Numbered from the stretch's first letter, positions 16,973 through 26,655 are shown. The stretch is DNA of 64,000 nt from an uncultured Bacteroidota bacterium (GCA_903834765.1 CAILKE010000078.1:1-64000), one strand, 5' to 3'. A program made the numbers and translations. The notes: a model not told the origin generated them from the sequence alone.

Positions 16973-18133
16973 ATGTTGAGATACAACTGGGAATATAAAG
17001 AATGGCCAAATTTTAAATACTCTACAAAGGGATTAGAAAAAACATTGCTCCAAATATCACGTAACGAAGGTAAATATGATGGCATAGTAAATATGTTGCC
17101 TGAAAACGTAAAAGCAGATGCAATAATAGATTTAATGGTAATAGAAGCCATAAAATCATCAGAAATAGAAGGTGAATTTTATAGTATAAAAGATGTATTG
17201 TCGTCTATAAAGAAAAACTTAGGCTTACATCAAAAATCATTAACCATCATCAATAAAAATGCGGAAGGTATAAGTAAAATAATGGTTGATATTCGTACTT
17301 CCTTTGCGAAACCATTAACTAAAGCAAAATTGTTTGAATGGCATAAAATGCTATTTAATACATACACACAAATAGAAGTTGGTAAATGGCGTACACACAA
17401 AGAGCCAATGCAAATAGTATCTGGAGCTTACGGTAAACAAAAAGTGCACTTTGAAGCCCCACCCTCTCGTTCTCTTGAAAAAGAAATGAAAGGTTTTATA
17501 CAATGGTTTAACGATACGGCACCTAATGGTAGACACGCTATAGAAAACTCTGCTGTTAGAGCAGCATTAGTGCATTTGTATTTCGAATCCATACACCCAT
17601 TTGAAGATGGCAACGGAAGAATAGGACGCGTATTAGCAGAAAAGGTCTTGTCGCAAGGTATGCAAAAACCTGTACTATTAAGTTTATCTGCAACTATAGA
17701 AAAAAATAAAAAAGAGTATTATGCTCAATTGCAAGTTGGGCAAAAGAACTTGAATGCAACTCAATGGGTACATTATTTTGTAAACACCATATTAAAATCG
17801 CAAGAATACGCCGAAAAACAAATAGAGTTTACTATAAATAAAGCTTCTTTTTTTGATAGATATAAAACCAAGCTTAATGCTAGACAACTGAAAGCTATAA
17901 AAAAAATAATGGAAGAAGGTCCTGATGGCTTTAAAGGTGGCTTAAATGCAACAAAATACAAAAGTATTAATAAAACATCCAAAGCAACGGCTACCAGAGA
18001 TTTACAAGAACTGGTTGAGCTTGGAATAATAATACAAACAGGTGGCGGAAGAAGCACGTCGTATTCTCTAAAATTAGACTTTAAATCTGAGTCGAATAGA
18101 AAAAAAATCGGCTCAAAATTTCATAAATTATGA
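16973..18133 (+). CDS. Fic family AMP-transferase with N-terminal inhibitory motif and C-terminal winged helix
   Basis: A 386-residue Fic protein. Fic enzymes attach AMP (or other phosphate-containing groups) to hydroxyl side chains. An N-terminal domain of the DUF4172 type (MLRYNWEYKEWPNFKY) covers about 1-90. The inhibitory helix motif (S/T)xxxE(G/N) is present as SSEIEG near residue 60, indicating class II autoinhibition. The catalytic motif HPFEDGNGRIGR lies near 204-215 with all key residues. The C-terminal ~75 residues form a winged helix (KATATRDLQELVELGII), suggesting DNA binding. Repeated GAGCC elements flank the gene and its last codons run into them, so autoregulation is a reasonable inference. 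Confidence 0.95.
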   Translation: MLRYNWEYKEWPNFKYSTKGLEKTLLQISRNEGKYDGIVNMLPENVKADAIIDLMVIEAIKSSEIEGEFYSIKDVLSSIKKNLGLHQKSLTIINKNAEGISKIMVDIRTSFAKPLTKAKLFEWHKMLFNTYTQIEVGKWRTHKEPMQIVSGAYGKQKVHFEAPPSRSLEKEMKGFIQWFNDTAPNGRHAIENSAVRAALVHLYFESIHPFEDGNGRIGRVLAEKVLSQGMQKPVLLSLSATIEKNKKEYYAQLQVGQKNLNATQWVHYFVNTILKSQEYAEKQIEFTINKASFFDRYKTKLNARQLKAIKKIMEEGPDGFKGGLNATKYKSINKTSKATATRDLQELVELGIIIQTGGGRSTSYSLKLDFKSESNRKKIGSKFHKL

Positions 18134-18146
18134 GCCAATTATTTTT
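18088..18146. repeat. Second copy of the fic-flanking repeat, overlapping the 3' end of fic
   Basis: TGAGTCGAAT (18088-18097), AATCGGCTCA (18106-18115) and TGAGCCAATT (18131-18140) repeat the arrangement seen upstream of fic. The stretch 18106-18146 is a direct repeat of 16884-16924 with about four differences. GGCTCA/TGAGCC plus the following T-run also forms a terminator-like hairpin just at the fic stop codon. Confidence 0.7.
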
Positions 18147-18162
18147 TAAACATATAATATGT

Positions 18163-19320
18163 CTATATTTTTATGCCAATTACTAACACATCATCTGTTT
18201 GCTCGTTATGTTGTTTCCAATTATTAAACGAATAATCCAAAAAAGCTTCCTGCTCTTCTAAGCTCATGTCTAAGATGGTTTTGAGTAATTCTTTAAAATT
18301 AGATTTATTTAATTTTTTGTTTCTCTCACCACCAAACTGATCAATAAATCCATCTGTATACAAATACACCGCATCCCCTTTTTGTAAAGATACCGTCGTG
18401 TTTTCAAAGTACTTTGTAACTCCCGAATAAAAACCGATTGGATATCGACTGCCTTTAAGCTCTATTAACTCATTGTTTTGAGTAATATGAATATTACGGA
18501 AAGCTCCAGAAAATACTAATTCATTCGTTTGCTTATCAATTCTAATTAAGGCTACATCCATACCATCATTAAACGTGGCGTCTTTACTTGTATTGATAGC
18601 TCTATCCAACTCTAAATCTAAACCGCTTAATATCAAAGAAGGATCCGTTAATTTTTTATTAATAAACACTTCCTTAAAAATAGAATTAGCTACCATGCTC
18701 ATCATAGCACCCGGCACACCATGCCCTGTGCAGTCAATCGCAGCTAAAAATCTATAAGAGTCATCTTCATAAAACCAATAATAATCGCCACTCACAATAT
18801 CCTTAGGCTTATACAATAAAAATGATTCGCTAAAAAACGATTGCAGTTGTTCGCTTGTCTGCAAAATAGATTGTTGTATGCGTTGCGCATAATACAAGCT
18901 ATCGGTTATATCCTTATGCTGATCAAGTAACTGTTTGTTGGTTTGCAACAAACGCTTCTCATTAGCTTTAGTTTCAGTAATATCATGCCCTAATCCAATC
19001 AATTGGCCTTCATTTAAAAACGACACGTTCCAACGAATCCATTTTCTTCCACCTGAAGACGTTTTTAATTCGTGTTCAAAAATTTGAGTTGTAGCTTGTT
19101 GTTTAAGCATACTTAAGATCTTGCCTTTAACTTGTTCTCCTTCTGGTTTAGAAAAACGCGTAATCTCCCACCAGTTGTTACCAATTAGTTCGGCAGAATT
19201 ATAGCCCAATAAGGTTTGAGCTGATTTACTTACATAATCGATACTTCCATCGTTGTTTAAAACAACGATAAGTGTATTTAATTTATCAAGGATTTGATCC
19301 TGAACGTCGATGGCAAACAT
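18163..19320 (-). CDS. PAS domain / SpoIIE-type PP2C serine phosphatase
   Basis: A 385-residue soluble signalling protein. An N-terminal PAS domain (about 8-125) has LGYNSAELIGNNWWEIT and the PAC-like end GRKWIRWNVSFLNEGQLIGLGHDITE. A short coiled linker (about 118-165) connects to a SpoIIE/RsbU phosphatase domain (about 165-385). The metal-binding residues lie in DIVSGDYYWF and DCTGHGVPGAMMSM and at the end YTDGFIDQFGG. Such proteins dephosphorylate anti-anti-sigma-like partners in partner-switching pathways. No STAS or HATPase gene is adjacent, so the target is unknown. ATG start at 19320. Confidence 0.92.
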   Translation of the reverse strand: MFAIDVQDQILDKLNTLIVVLNNDGSIDYVSKSAQTLLGYNSAELIGNNWWEITRFSKPEGEQVKGKILSMLKQQATTQIFEHELKTSSGGRKWIRWNVSFLNEGQLIGLGHDITETKANEKRLLQTNKQLLDQHKDITDSLYYAQRIQQSILQTSEQLQSFFSESFLLYKPKDIVSGDYYWFYEDDSYRFLAAIDCTGHGVPGAMMSMVANSIFKEVFINKKLTDPSLILSGLDLELDRAINTSKDATFNDGMDVALIRIDKQTNELVFSGAFRNIHITQNNELIELKGSRYPIGFYSGVTKYFENTTVSLQKGDAVYLYTDGFIDQFGGERNKKLNKSNFKELLKTILDMSLEEQEAFLDYSFNNWKQHNEQTDDVLVIGIKI

Positions 19321-19507
19321 GGTATAATTTGATTTATGATTTGTGAAAATAAGGATAACTAAAACTTCAAACTATCTAATAACAATGCAATGCCACATGG
19401 AAATAGGGCGAATGCTCGTATTACAGAATCGATATGTATGATTGTTTTTCACGAAACAAATCTAAGACTATTTTTTTAAAATACGATGTTTTTTAAAAAA
19501 TCTCCAA

Positions 19508-19723
19508 TTAAAAATCAAAGAATTCTCTTATATCAATTTCAAAAGCATTAGCAATTTTAAGAAGTGTTTTTGTTGTAGGAAGTGTTCTGCCTTTTTCTAT
19601 TCTTATCAAATTAGATGTTTCAAATCCGCATTCATAAGCTAAATCAACTAATTTTAGACTTTTAGCCTTTCTTAGTTCCCTGATTTTTAAACCTAATTTT
19701 ATAGCTAACTCTTGCTCTGTCAT
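19508..19723 (-). CDS. XRE-family helix-turn-helix regulator
   Basis: A single HTH_3/XRE domain of 71 residues from the ATG at 19723: GLKIRELRKAKSLKLVDLAY (helix 1-2), ETSNLIRIEKGR (recognition helix), TLLKIANAFEIDIREFF. A TTG 18 bases upstream would add MNLLSI and is less likely. This type is close to small regulators of restriction or conjugative systems, but none is nearby. It is divergent from the secreted protein gene at 19836, whose promoter carries an inverted repeat that the regulator could bind. Confidence 0.85.
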   Translation of the reverse strand: MTEQELAIKLGLKIRELRKAKSLKLVDLAYECGFETSNLIRIEKGRTLPTTKTLLKIANAFEIDIREFFDF

Positions 19724-19775
19724 TATTGATAATAAGTTCAATAATCACTTTTTTACGAGAGTTATAATGTATCAA

Positions 19776-19808
19776 TTTTGACATATATAAAAATTGTCAC
19801 TATATTTG
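19776..19808 (+). promoter_or_regulatory. Promoter with operator-like inverted repeat
   Basis: TTTTG (19776-19780), 20-nt spacer, TATATTTG (19801-19808): an excellent Bacteroidota promoter reading toward the gene at 19836. Between the boxes TGACA (19779-19783) and TGTCA (19795-19799) are inverted with an 11-bp gap, a plausible site for the divergently encoded XRE regulator. Confidence 0.7.
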
Positions 19809-19835
19809 ACTTAACAACAACCAAATAATTTAATA

Positions 19836-20450
19836 ATGAAATTTATTTTAACTACAATTACTCTATTCTTTATTTTAAAGAGTTCTTTTTCTCAAACATA
19901 TAATCAAAATGATGTTTTACTTACAAAAAAATTATATTTCTATGGGTATGATTTTTCTAAATTTCAATTAGCTGACGCCAAACTTATGACTCGCGATCTA
20001 AAATCATATATTTTTAAATTATCTAGTTTCCTAGATGAACATTTACCTGAAAAAAAATTAAAAAAATGGTTCAAAAAAGATACAATAATATATAATTATA
20101 TGCCTACAACTAATATCAATAAAAAAATAAATTCGGACGATATAGGTTGTGCCTTTACTACTAGCATTAGTTCAGATTCAATACAAGGAATAATTAACAA
20201 ATATCAGATTTCAGATAAACAGGGAATTGGTTATGTCGTAATTTTTGAATGTTTTACAAAGGCGACTAAATTAGCTTCAGCTTATCATGTTTTTTTCGAT
20301 GTAGCTACAAAAAAAATTATTACATCTGAGAATATTATATCCAAAAATGGAAATAGCTACAGATATATTTCTGATTGGAATGGTGGCGCTTTTAGTAATC
20401 TTGGTTTTTACAAAAAATTGTATAAAAAAAGATTAGATTCATTAAAATAA
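19836..20450 (+). CDS. Secreted protein of unknown function
   Basis: A 204-residue protein with a signal peptide (about 1-19, ending SFSQ). The mature part is lysine-rich, with mixed alpha/beta character and a beta-rich C-terminal half (GIGYVVIFECFTKATKLASA, YHVFFDVATKKIITSE). I recognise no family. Base composition is even more AT-rich than the neighbours, with many AAA and TTT codons, so it may be acquired together with the divergent XRE regulator. Its own promoter is clear. Confidence 0.75.
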   Translation: MKFILTTITLFFILKSSFSQTYNQNDVLLTKKLYFYGYDFSKFQLADAKLMTRDLKSYIFKLSSFLDEHLPEKKLKKWFKKDTIIYNYMPTTNINKKINSDDIGCAFTTSISSDSIQGIINKYQISDKQGIGYVVIFECFTKATKLASAYHVFFDVATKKIITSENIISKNGNSYRYISDWNGGAFSNLGFYKKLYKKRLDSLK

Positions 20451-20461
20451 TACGAAAACAT

Positions 20462-22105
20462 TTAATAAATCAAAACAGTCTTATTCCCCACTTTATCAGT
20501 AACCTCAATTCGTATGCTATTATTGGCTTTAGGAGCTTCTGTCAAATAACAAGTCACTGTTTGTGTCTTTGCATCATATTCGGCAATTTGCCAAACATCA
20601 TTTACATAAACATTATAATCAGCGATACCAGATAACTTATCTGAAATTGTAAAATGAATAAAATTAGTGATTGGTGTTTTTTTCTTTTTAGATTTAGAAA
20701 AAGTAATGGTTGGTGCAATGGTATCGTAAATGTAATTAAAGGTGCCAAACGATTTAGATTCTGCGCGTAACCAACTATCTTGAAATTGTCCACCAATAGC
20801 GTCGCCATTAACAGTCATCACTAATTTTGATTCTTTTTGTTTAATGGGATTGTTAATTTTTAATCCCATTTTAAAGGCCCTTATGACGTTTACATCTTTA
20901 TTTCCCAGCTCAATACCTCCTCCAATAGGGGCTTTAATATAAGTACGTTTATGTATAAGCATATCATTTACAATTGATCCGCGTGGAATCACAATTTCAA
21001 AATCACCTTCTTTTAATTTAAATTCTTCATTACAAAAGGTATTGAAAATTGTATTGGTATTTATATAATTTATCAATCGTTTTGCTTTCACTAAAAACAA
21101 AACCGACTTCGTATTTCCTTTTTCATCATTCACTATCAATTCTACTGTATGCTTCAATGTGTCTGGTAATAGCATTTTACCACCATTGATTAAGTTTTTA
21201 TAAATAGCAATATCATAGCAGGTTGGCGTAAAACATTTTTGTAATTTTTGTCCGTTTACTTTTTCACTAAAAACATTTACATAGCGTCCATTATCAAAAC
21301 TAATATAATTCAATTGGTGATGATAAATAACTTTATTATCTAACTTCACTTTAGCTTCGTAAATATTATTCTTATTTGAATTTCCGCTGGCTACATCATA
21401 ACCCGAAAACCCAATAGCAAAAGCATTTCCATCTAGAACGATTGTGGTTTTAGATAATGTCATTTTCTCATTAGAAATTTTTACCGGCTCTAACGTTTCT
21501 AACCTAATGTTATTTGTATCAGATGTATTATATATTCCTATACTTGTTACAGTGGGCATTACATTATCTTTTACATCATAAACTAATAAGGGGTTAATGG
21601 GGATCTCCGATTTTTCTTCTCTTATTTCAAAATGTAAATGTGGTCCAGTAGAACTTCCTGAATTGCCTGTATAACCAATTATTTCAGCCTTTTTAACAGG
21701 CAAATCATTTGGCTTTGGGAATAATTCTATTTCATTTTTTTGTTGTTTAAGTTGTTCTAGTTTAATATAAGCATCAATTTTTTCTGCATATTTTTTTTGA
21801 TGCGCATACACACTCACATAACCATTATCATGCGTTATATATAACACTTTACCATATCCTACAGAGCTTATTTTTATGCGACTCACATAACCATCAGCTA
21901 CACTTTTAATGGGTAAATTTAAAAAGACATCTGTACTAAAATCTAATCCAGCATGAAAATGATTAGGCCGTATCTCACCGTAATTACCAGTAATGACAGG
22001 TTCTCTATCGATAGGATAACCAAACCCTATTGGATACAATTGCGCATAACTTATAAGCGATTGAATGATAAAAAAAATGAATACACTTATTTTTAGAATA
22101 TGCAT
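20462..22105 (-). CDS. Secreted M23 family metallopeptidase
   Basis: From the ATG at 22105 the protein is 547 residues with a signal peptide (HILKISVFIFFIIQSLISYA). An N-terminal M23/LytM domain covers about 35-180. The zinc ligands are visible in HFHAGLDFSTD (HxxxD) and GPHLHFEIRE (HxH), with VYAHQKKYAEKI between. The remaining ~370 residues are beta-sandwich-like domains ending with an immunoglobulin-like segment (SDKLSGIADYNVYVND). Both catalytic motifs are intact, so peptidoglycan endopeptidase activity is expected. A longer TTG start at 22141 would bury the signal peptide and is not preferred. Monocistronic. Confidence 0.92.
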   Translation of the reverse strand: MHILKISVFIFFIIQSLISYAQLYPIGFGYPIDREPVITGNYGEIRPNHFHAGLDFSTDVFLNLPIKSVADGYVSRIKISSVGYGKVLYITHDNGYVSVYAHQKKYAEKIDAYIKLEQLKQQKNEIELFPKPNDLPVKKAEIIGYTGNSGSSTGPHLHFEIREEKSEIPINPLLVYDVKDNVMPTVTSIGIYNTSDTNNIRLETLEPVKISNEKMTLSKTTIVLDGNAFAIGFSGYDVASGNSNKNNIYEAKVKLDNKVIYHHQLNYISFDNGRYVNVFSEKVNGQKLQKCFTPTCYDIAIYKNLINGGKMLLPDTLKHTVELIVNDEKGNTKSVLFLVKAKRLINYINTNTIFNTFCNEEFKLKEGDFEIVIPRGSIVNDMLIHKRTYIKAPIGGGIELGNKDVNVIRAFKMGLKINNPIKQKESKLVMTVNGDAIGGQFQDSWLRAESKSFGTFNYIYDTIAPTITFSKSKKKKTPITNFIHFTISDKLSGIADYNVYVNDVWQIAEYDAKTQTVTCYLTEAPKANNSIRIEVTDKVGNKTVLIY

Positions 22106-22231
22106 AATGTTAATGTTAAATGATGGTAACTTAATTAACAACGAGTTGTTGATGTAAAGTTAAAGTGATAAGTGATATGAGCTTATCTATACTTTATTTT
22201 TAACAAACAACAAACTGTTTACTTTTATAAT

Positions 22232-24547
22232 ATGAATGTAGAAAATATAAAATCAGAATTACAACAAGTATTAGATAGCGATGTAGCGCTGCGTAAAGAA
22301 TACAACGAAATTAAACGTTCGTTAAGCGACTACAGAAATCAGTTAATACAACGTGATGAAGACTGCAAGCGTTTGCAAGTGTCTATTGATGTATTAAACA
22401 CAAAGCTTGTTGTGATGGAGCGCGATAACACAAATTACAAAAGCGAAGTGTCCTCTTTTAAAGAATTGCGTAACACCATTCGTGAGCAATTAAACGAAAA
22501 ACAAGAAGAAATCAATGGTTTGTTAAGTAAAATTGACTCGCTAAATGAACAATTGGCTGCCATCTCTTCTGAATACGAATCAAAAATAGCTGATTTACAA
22601 ACATCTTCTCAAGAAGAGATAACTAATTTAAAATCAAACTACGAGAGCCAATTAAGCGAATTAAAAACGAATACATCATATCAACAAAATGGCATTCGTA
22701 GCGAATTAGAGTCAAAAATTTCTGAGCTAACAGCAACTTTCAACTCAACTTTATCAGAAACTACTTCTTCTTACGAATCTCAAATTGAATCTTTAAAATC
22801 AACTTTTACAGCACAATTACAATCTGTAAAAGCGGAATCTGAAAATCGAATTGCTTCAGTAGCTGGCTCTAATTCTGAATCTGTAAGCGCTATCACCTCC
22901 GAATATGAAATTAAAATTGAAGCTTTAACGACTCAATGGATTACTGAAAAAACTAAAATGAGTTCGTCATACGAATCTCAAATTTCTTCTTTATCTGATA
23001 ATTTTTCTAGCGAAAAGTCAAACTTGATTTCTCTATACGAAGGCCAAGTTTCTGATTTAACAAAACGTTTGGAAGATTCACAAGCCGTATTTGAAACTGA
23101 ACTAAACTCTAAAATCGAAAGCATTACTACTTCTTTTTCTCAAAAAGAAAATGAATTAAAAGTATATTATGAAACAGAATTAGCCAATGTTTCAGGTAAT
23201 TCCAGCTCAATTATAGAAAATTTAAAAACAGAATACGAACAAAAATTATCAAATACTGTTTTTCATTCAACTGAACAAACTTCAAAATTAACATCTGACT
23301 TAAATTCGTTAGTTGTAGAAAACGAACATTTTAAAGAAAAAATTCGTGAAATGGTGTATCATATAGATGCACAAAATACACACGTTGATAGCTTAACAAA
23401 AGACATCGAATTAAAAGCAGCAGAAATCAATAAACAAATTGATCTTTATAACACTCTGTCTTCTGATTTTGAAGGTTACAAAACATCTCAATTATCAAGC
23501 ATCGACGAGCAAGTACATTCTTTAAATTATAAAATATCTGAATTAGAGTTACTTGTTTCAGAAAAAGACAATAGCATTAATGAATTAACTGCTACGATCA
23601 ATGAAAAAGAAACAACTATCTCTTCTTTATTAGAAACTAATTCAAGTTTACAGTCAGAATTATTTAATACTTCAAATGCATTAATAATTGAAAAAGAAAA
23701 TTTCGAATCATTTAAAAATGAACTAGAAATCAATCATTCTCAACAATTGGAATCAAGTAAAATTGAATTTTCTAAATTGTTAGCAGAAAACACGTCGTTA
23801 ATTTCTGAAATCGATTCAGTATCAGACAAATTAGAAGCAACTGAAGAAGAATTAATTTTAGTAAAAGCGGAATTATCCGATATCAAAGCCATTTCTGAAG
23901 GTAAAGCAGAAGATTTAAAAGAGACCCTAAACAGCAAAAATTATGAATTAACTAATTTGTCTGCCAATAATGTTGCTTTACAAACAGAATTAGACATCTT
24001 AAAATCAGAATTAGAAACAGTTCGAAACGAATTGAGAACTGCTAATTCGGCAAATGAAGAAGCTCTTAAAATGCAAGAAGACTTTAACATACTTTTAACT
24101 TCAAAAACAGAATTAGAAAATCAAATAAATGGTTACCAGTCATCTATTGGTTTATTAAATACTGAATTATTTGAATTAAATGCATCTATTGCAGATTACC
24201 AAACCGAAATTTCAAATTTAAAATCTGTAAATAATGCCGCTGAGCAAGATGCCTTTATTGATCGTTTATTTAAACAAATTGACATCTTAAATGATGAAAA
24301 ATTGAATTTATTGGGCGAAAAAGAGGAAATGGCCGTGCAATTGTTGAAAATGAACGACACCGTGTCCGTAATATCGCAACAGGTTGATGCTCACGATATT
24401 GACATAAGTGAATTGGATAATCACAGAAAAAATATTATCTTAGCAAACGGTTCTAATAATATCAGTTCTGAAAAAACAGGTATGAAAAAACAAATTAATG
24501 AGTTGGTGCGTGAAATTGATAAATGTATAGCTCTGTTGAGTGCTTAA
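22232..24547 (+). CDS. Large coiled-coil protein upstream of zapA
   Basis: A 771-residue protein that is almost entirely predicted coiled coil, with no signal peptide or membrane helix. A serine-rich block (about 95-350) repeats units of about 20-40 residues built on SYESQI and EYESKI followed by LKS or LTA. Later heptads are leucine/glutamate-rich (about 370-700). The last ~30 residues, KKQINELVREIDKCIALLSA, look like a conserved C-terminal helix. I do not recognise a named family. zapA starts 23 bases downstream, and rny follows. A cytoskeletal or division-scaffold role is possible but is only inference from context. Confidence 0.85.
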   Translation: MNVENIKSELQQVLDSDVALRKEYNEIKRSLSDYRNQLIQRDEDCKRLQVSIDVLNTKLVVMERDNTNYKSEVSSFKELRNTIREQLNEKQEEINGLLSKIDSLNEQLAAISSEYESKIADLQTSSQEEITNLKSNYESQLSELKTNTSYQQNGIRSELESKISELTATFNSTLSETTSSYESQIESLKSTFTAQLQSVKAESENRIASVAGSNSESVSAITSEYEIKIEALTTQWITEKTKMSSSYESQISSLSDNFSSEKSNLISLYEGQVSDLTKRLEDSQAVFETELNSKIESITTSFSQKENELKVYYETELANVSGNSSSIIENLKTEYEQKLSNTVFHSTEQTSKLTSDLNSLVVENEHFKEKIREMVYHIDAQNTHVDSLTKDIELKAAEINKQIDLYNTLSSDFEGYKTSQLSSIDEQVHSLNYKISELELLVSEKDNSINELTATINEKETTISSLLETNSSLQSELFNTSNALIIEKENFESFKNELEINHSQQLESSKIEFSKLLAENTSLISEIDSVSDKLEATEEELILVKAELSDIKAISEGKAEDLKETLNSKNYELTNLSANNVALQTELDILKSELETVRNELRTANSANEEALKMQEDFNILLTSKTELENQINGYQSSIGLLNTELFELNASIADYQTEISNLKSVNNAAEQDAFIDRLFKQIDILNDEKLNLLGEKEEMAVQLLKMNDTVSVISQQVDAHDIDISELDNHRKNIILANGSNNISSEKTGMKKQINELVREIDKCIALLSA

Positions 24548-24570
24548 ATAAAGAAAGATAGCTTGATTTA

Positions 24571-24876
24571 ATGAGCGATGTTAGTGTAAAAGTAGAAATT
24601 GCTGATGGTATATATCCATTAAAAGTTAAAAGCGAAGACGAAGGCATCGTTAAACAAGCAGTTGAAATTATAAATCAGAAAATTGCGGAGTTCGAAAGAA
24701 ACTACGGAGTAAAAGATAAAAAGGATGTATTGGCTATGGTTACTCTGCAATTAGTGACAGAGTTGCAAAAGCAAAAACATACAACCGAACAAGAGTTAAG
24801 CACTCTAAAAGAAGTGTTAATAGATGTAGAACAAATGTTGGTTCAACATCAAAAAAACATAACGGAAACAGAATAA
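24571..24876 (+). CDS. zapA: Cell division protein ZapA
   Basis: A 101-residue ZapA-type protein. A small N-terminal beta-alpha-beta head (VKVEIADGIYPLKVKSEDE, then a helix IVKQAVEIINQKI) is followed by a long C-terminal helix (about 45-98) that forms coiled-coil dimers and tetramers. ZapA bundles FtsZ filaments at the division ring. It lies 23 bases after the coiled-coil gene and is followed by a strong terminator, so the two make an operon. Confidence 0.88.
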   Translation: MSDVSVKVEIADGIYPLKVKSEDEGIVKQAVEIINQKIAEFERNYGVKDKKDVLAMVTLQLVTELQKQKHTTEQELSTLKEVLIDVEQMLVQHQKNITETE

Positions 24877-24911
24877 TAACATATTACGTCTTTTAGTTAA
24901 AGACCCATTTT

Positions 24912-24957
24912 ACGCACAAACAGAAGAATTCGTTCTAATCTGTTTGTGCGTTTTTTA
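24912..24957 (+). terminator. Strong terminator after zapA
   Basis: ACGCACAAACAGA (24912-24924) pairs perfectly with TCTGTTTGTGCGT (24939-24951). Inside, GAA/TTC closes a TTCG tetraloop. A T-run follows. This ends the coiled-coil/zapA transcript and separates it from rny. Confidence 0.92.
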
Positions 24958-25030
24958 TTAACTAGTATTTGGATAGTCGCCCCAAATATAAGTTAACCTA
25001 GTATAAACCACGTGCGACACAAAAATAATT

Positions 25031-26593
25031 ATGAGTGTATTATTTATTGCCATAGCCTTAATTGCAGGCGTAGTGGCGGGTTTCATGATCGCCAATTCCC
25101 GTTTAAATAAAAGCGGTGAAATGGAGAAAGAAAACCTTCAAAAACAAAAAGAAAATATCCTAAAGGAAGCTGAAGTAAAAAACGAGGCATTAAAGCAAGA
25201 AAAAATATTACAAGCTAAAGAGAAATTTTTACAATTAAAAGCCGAACACGATAAATCCGTTAACGAACGAACCCAACATTTGGTAACCATAGAAAATAAG
25301 GCTAAACAACGCGACAGTGAATTAGCTAAAAAAGTGGAAGATGCTACTCGTAAGGATAAAGAATTAGAGGCTCAAAAGGTACAACTGAACAGTCAAATGG
25401 ATTTGTACAAAAAGAAAAGCGAGGAAATAGAAAAATCTCACCGTAAACAAGTAGAGCAACTTGAAAAATTATCAGGACTAAGCGCAGAAGACGCGAAAGC
25501 TCAATTAATTGAAAGCGTGAAAGCAGAAGCTAAGACCGATGCTATGGCTTTTATTAAAGATACGATGGATGAAGCGAAAATCAACGCTAATAAAGAAGCA
25601 AAGAAAATCATCATTCAATCTATTCAACGTTTGGCTACAGAAACTGCCATTGAAAATTCAGTGACTGTTTTCCATATTGAAAGCGATGAGATCAAAGGAC
25701 GTATCATTGGTCGTGAAGGTCGTAACATCCGTGCTTTAGAAGCTGCTACCGGCGTAGAGGTTATTGTAGATGATACGCCTGATGCTATTACGTTATCTTG
25801 CTTTGATTCGATTCGTCGTGAAATTTGTCGCTTATCCTTACATCAATTGGTAACGGATGGTCGTATACACCCTGCTCGTATTGAGGAGATTGTAGAGAAA
25901 ACCAAAAAAATGATTGATGAGGAAATAATTGAAACTGGTAAACGTACTTGTATCGACTTAGGTATTCATGGTTTACACCCTGAGTTAATAAGAATGGTGG
26001 GACGTATGAAATACCGTTCGTCTTACGGACAAAATTTATTACAGCATAGCCGCGAGGTTGCAAACCTATGTGCGATCATGGCCTCTGAAATGGGCTTAAA
26101 TCCTAAGGTTGCCAAGCGTGCTGGTTTATTGCATGATATTGGTAAAGTACCCGATGATGAACCTGAATTTCCTCATGCTATTTTAGGTATGAAGTTGGCC
26201 GAAAAATATAAAGAGAAGCCAGAAGTTTGCAATGCTATTGGTGCCCATCACGATGAAATTGAAATGGAAACCTTATATGCGCCAATCATTCAGGTATGCG
26301 ATGCAATTAGTGGTGCTCGCCCTGGGGCACGCCGTGAGGTAGCAGAACAATACATGAAACGTTTGAAAGATTTGGAAGCATTAGCCTTAGGATATAACGG
26401 TGTTGAAAAAACATACGCGATACAAGCAGGACGAGAAGTTCGTGTGATTGTGTCTGCTGATAAAGTTGATGACAAACAATCGGAACAATTAGCTTTTGAT
26501 ATTTCTCAAAAAATACAAACCGAAATGACTTATCCTGGACAGGTAAAAGTAACGGTTATTAGAGAAGTAAGAGCCACCGCTTATGCTAAGTAA
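25031..26593 (+). CDS. rny: Ribonuclease Y
   Basis: RNase Y is a membrane-anchored endoribonuclease that starts mRNA decay. The 520-residue length is typical. An N-terminal transmembrane helix (about 4-22) is followed by a long coiled coil (about 25-190). The KH domain carries [19 protein letters not shown] (about 218-236). The HD domain has [12 protein letters not shown] and [19 protein letters not shown] (about 341-375), with AIGAHHDE near 399. All HD metal ligands are present. It has its own start after the zapA terminator and ends at a bidirectional-looking terminator. Confidence 0.97.
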   Translation: MSVLFIAIALIAGVVAGFMIANSRLNKSGEMEKENLQKQKENILKEAEVKNEALKQEKILQAKEKFLQLKAEHDKSVNERTQHLVTIENKAKQRDSELAKKVEDATRKDKELEAQKVQLNSQMDLYKKKSEEIEKSHRKQVEQLEKLSGLSAEDAKAQLIESVKAEAKTDAMAFIKDTMDEAKINANKEAKKIIIQSIQRLATETAIENSVTVFHIESDEIKGRIIGREGRNIRALEAATGVEVIVDDTPDAITLSCFDSIRREICRLSLHQLVTDGRIHPARIEEIVEKTKKMIDEEIIETGKRTCIDLGIHGLHPELIRMVGRMKYRSSYGQNLLQHSREVANLCAIMASEMGLNPKVAKRAGLLHDIGKVPDDEPEFPHAILGMKLAEKYKEKPEVCNAIGAHHDEIEMETLYAPIIQVCDAISGARPGARREVAEQYMKRLKDLEALALGYNGVEKTYAIQAGREVRVIVSADKVDDKQSEQLAFDISQKIQTEMTYPGQVKVTVIREVRATAYAK

Positions 26594-26611
26594 ATAATAG
26601 AATTTTACATC

Positions 26612-26655
26612 AAACACCCATCATGTTTTATAAACCTGATGGGTGTTTTGTTTTA
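26612..26655. terminator. Terminator between convergent rny and S41 peptidase genes
   Basis: AAACACCCATCA (26612-26623) and TGATGGGTGTTT (26637-26648) form a perfect 12-bp stem with a 13-base loop, followed on the plus strand by TGTTTTA. The structure sits between rny and the end of the convergent peptidase gene and can serve both. Confidence 0.85.

Noticed and set aside
16973..18133. Fic/antitoxin (toxin-antitoxin) pair
   Set aside because: The inhibitory helix motif SSEIEG is inside the Fic protein itself, so no separate antitoxin is needed, and no small partner ORF lies beside it.
24877..25030. 6S RNA gene after zapA, as seen in Proteobacteria
   Set aside because: The gap is only 154 bp and is filled by a simple terminator; no long imperfect duplex with a central bubble can be drawn.
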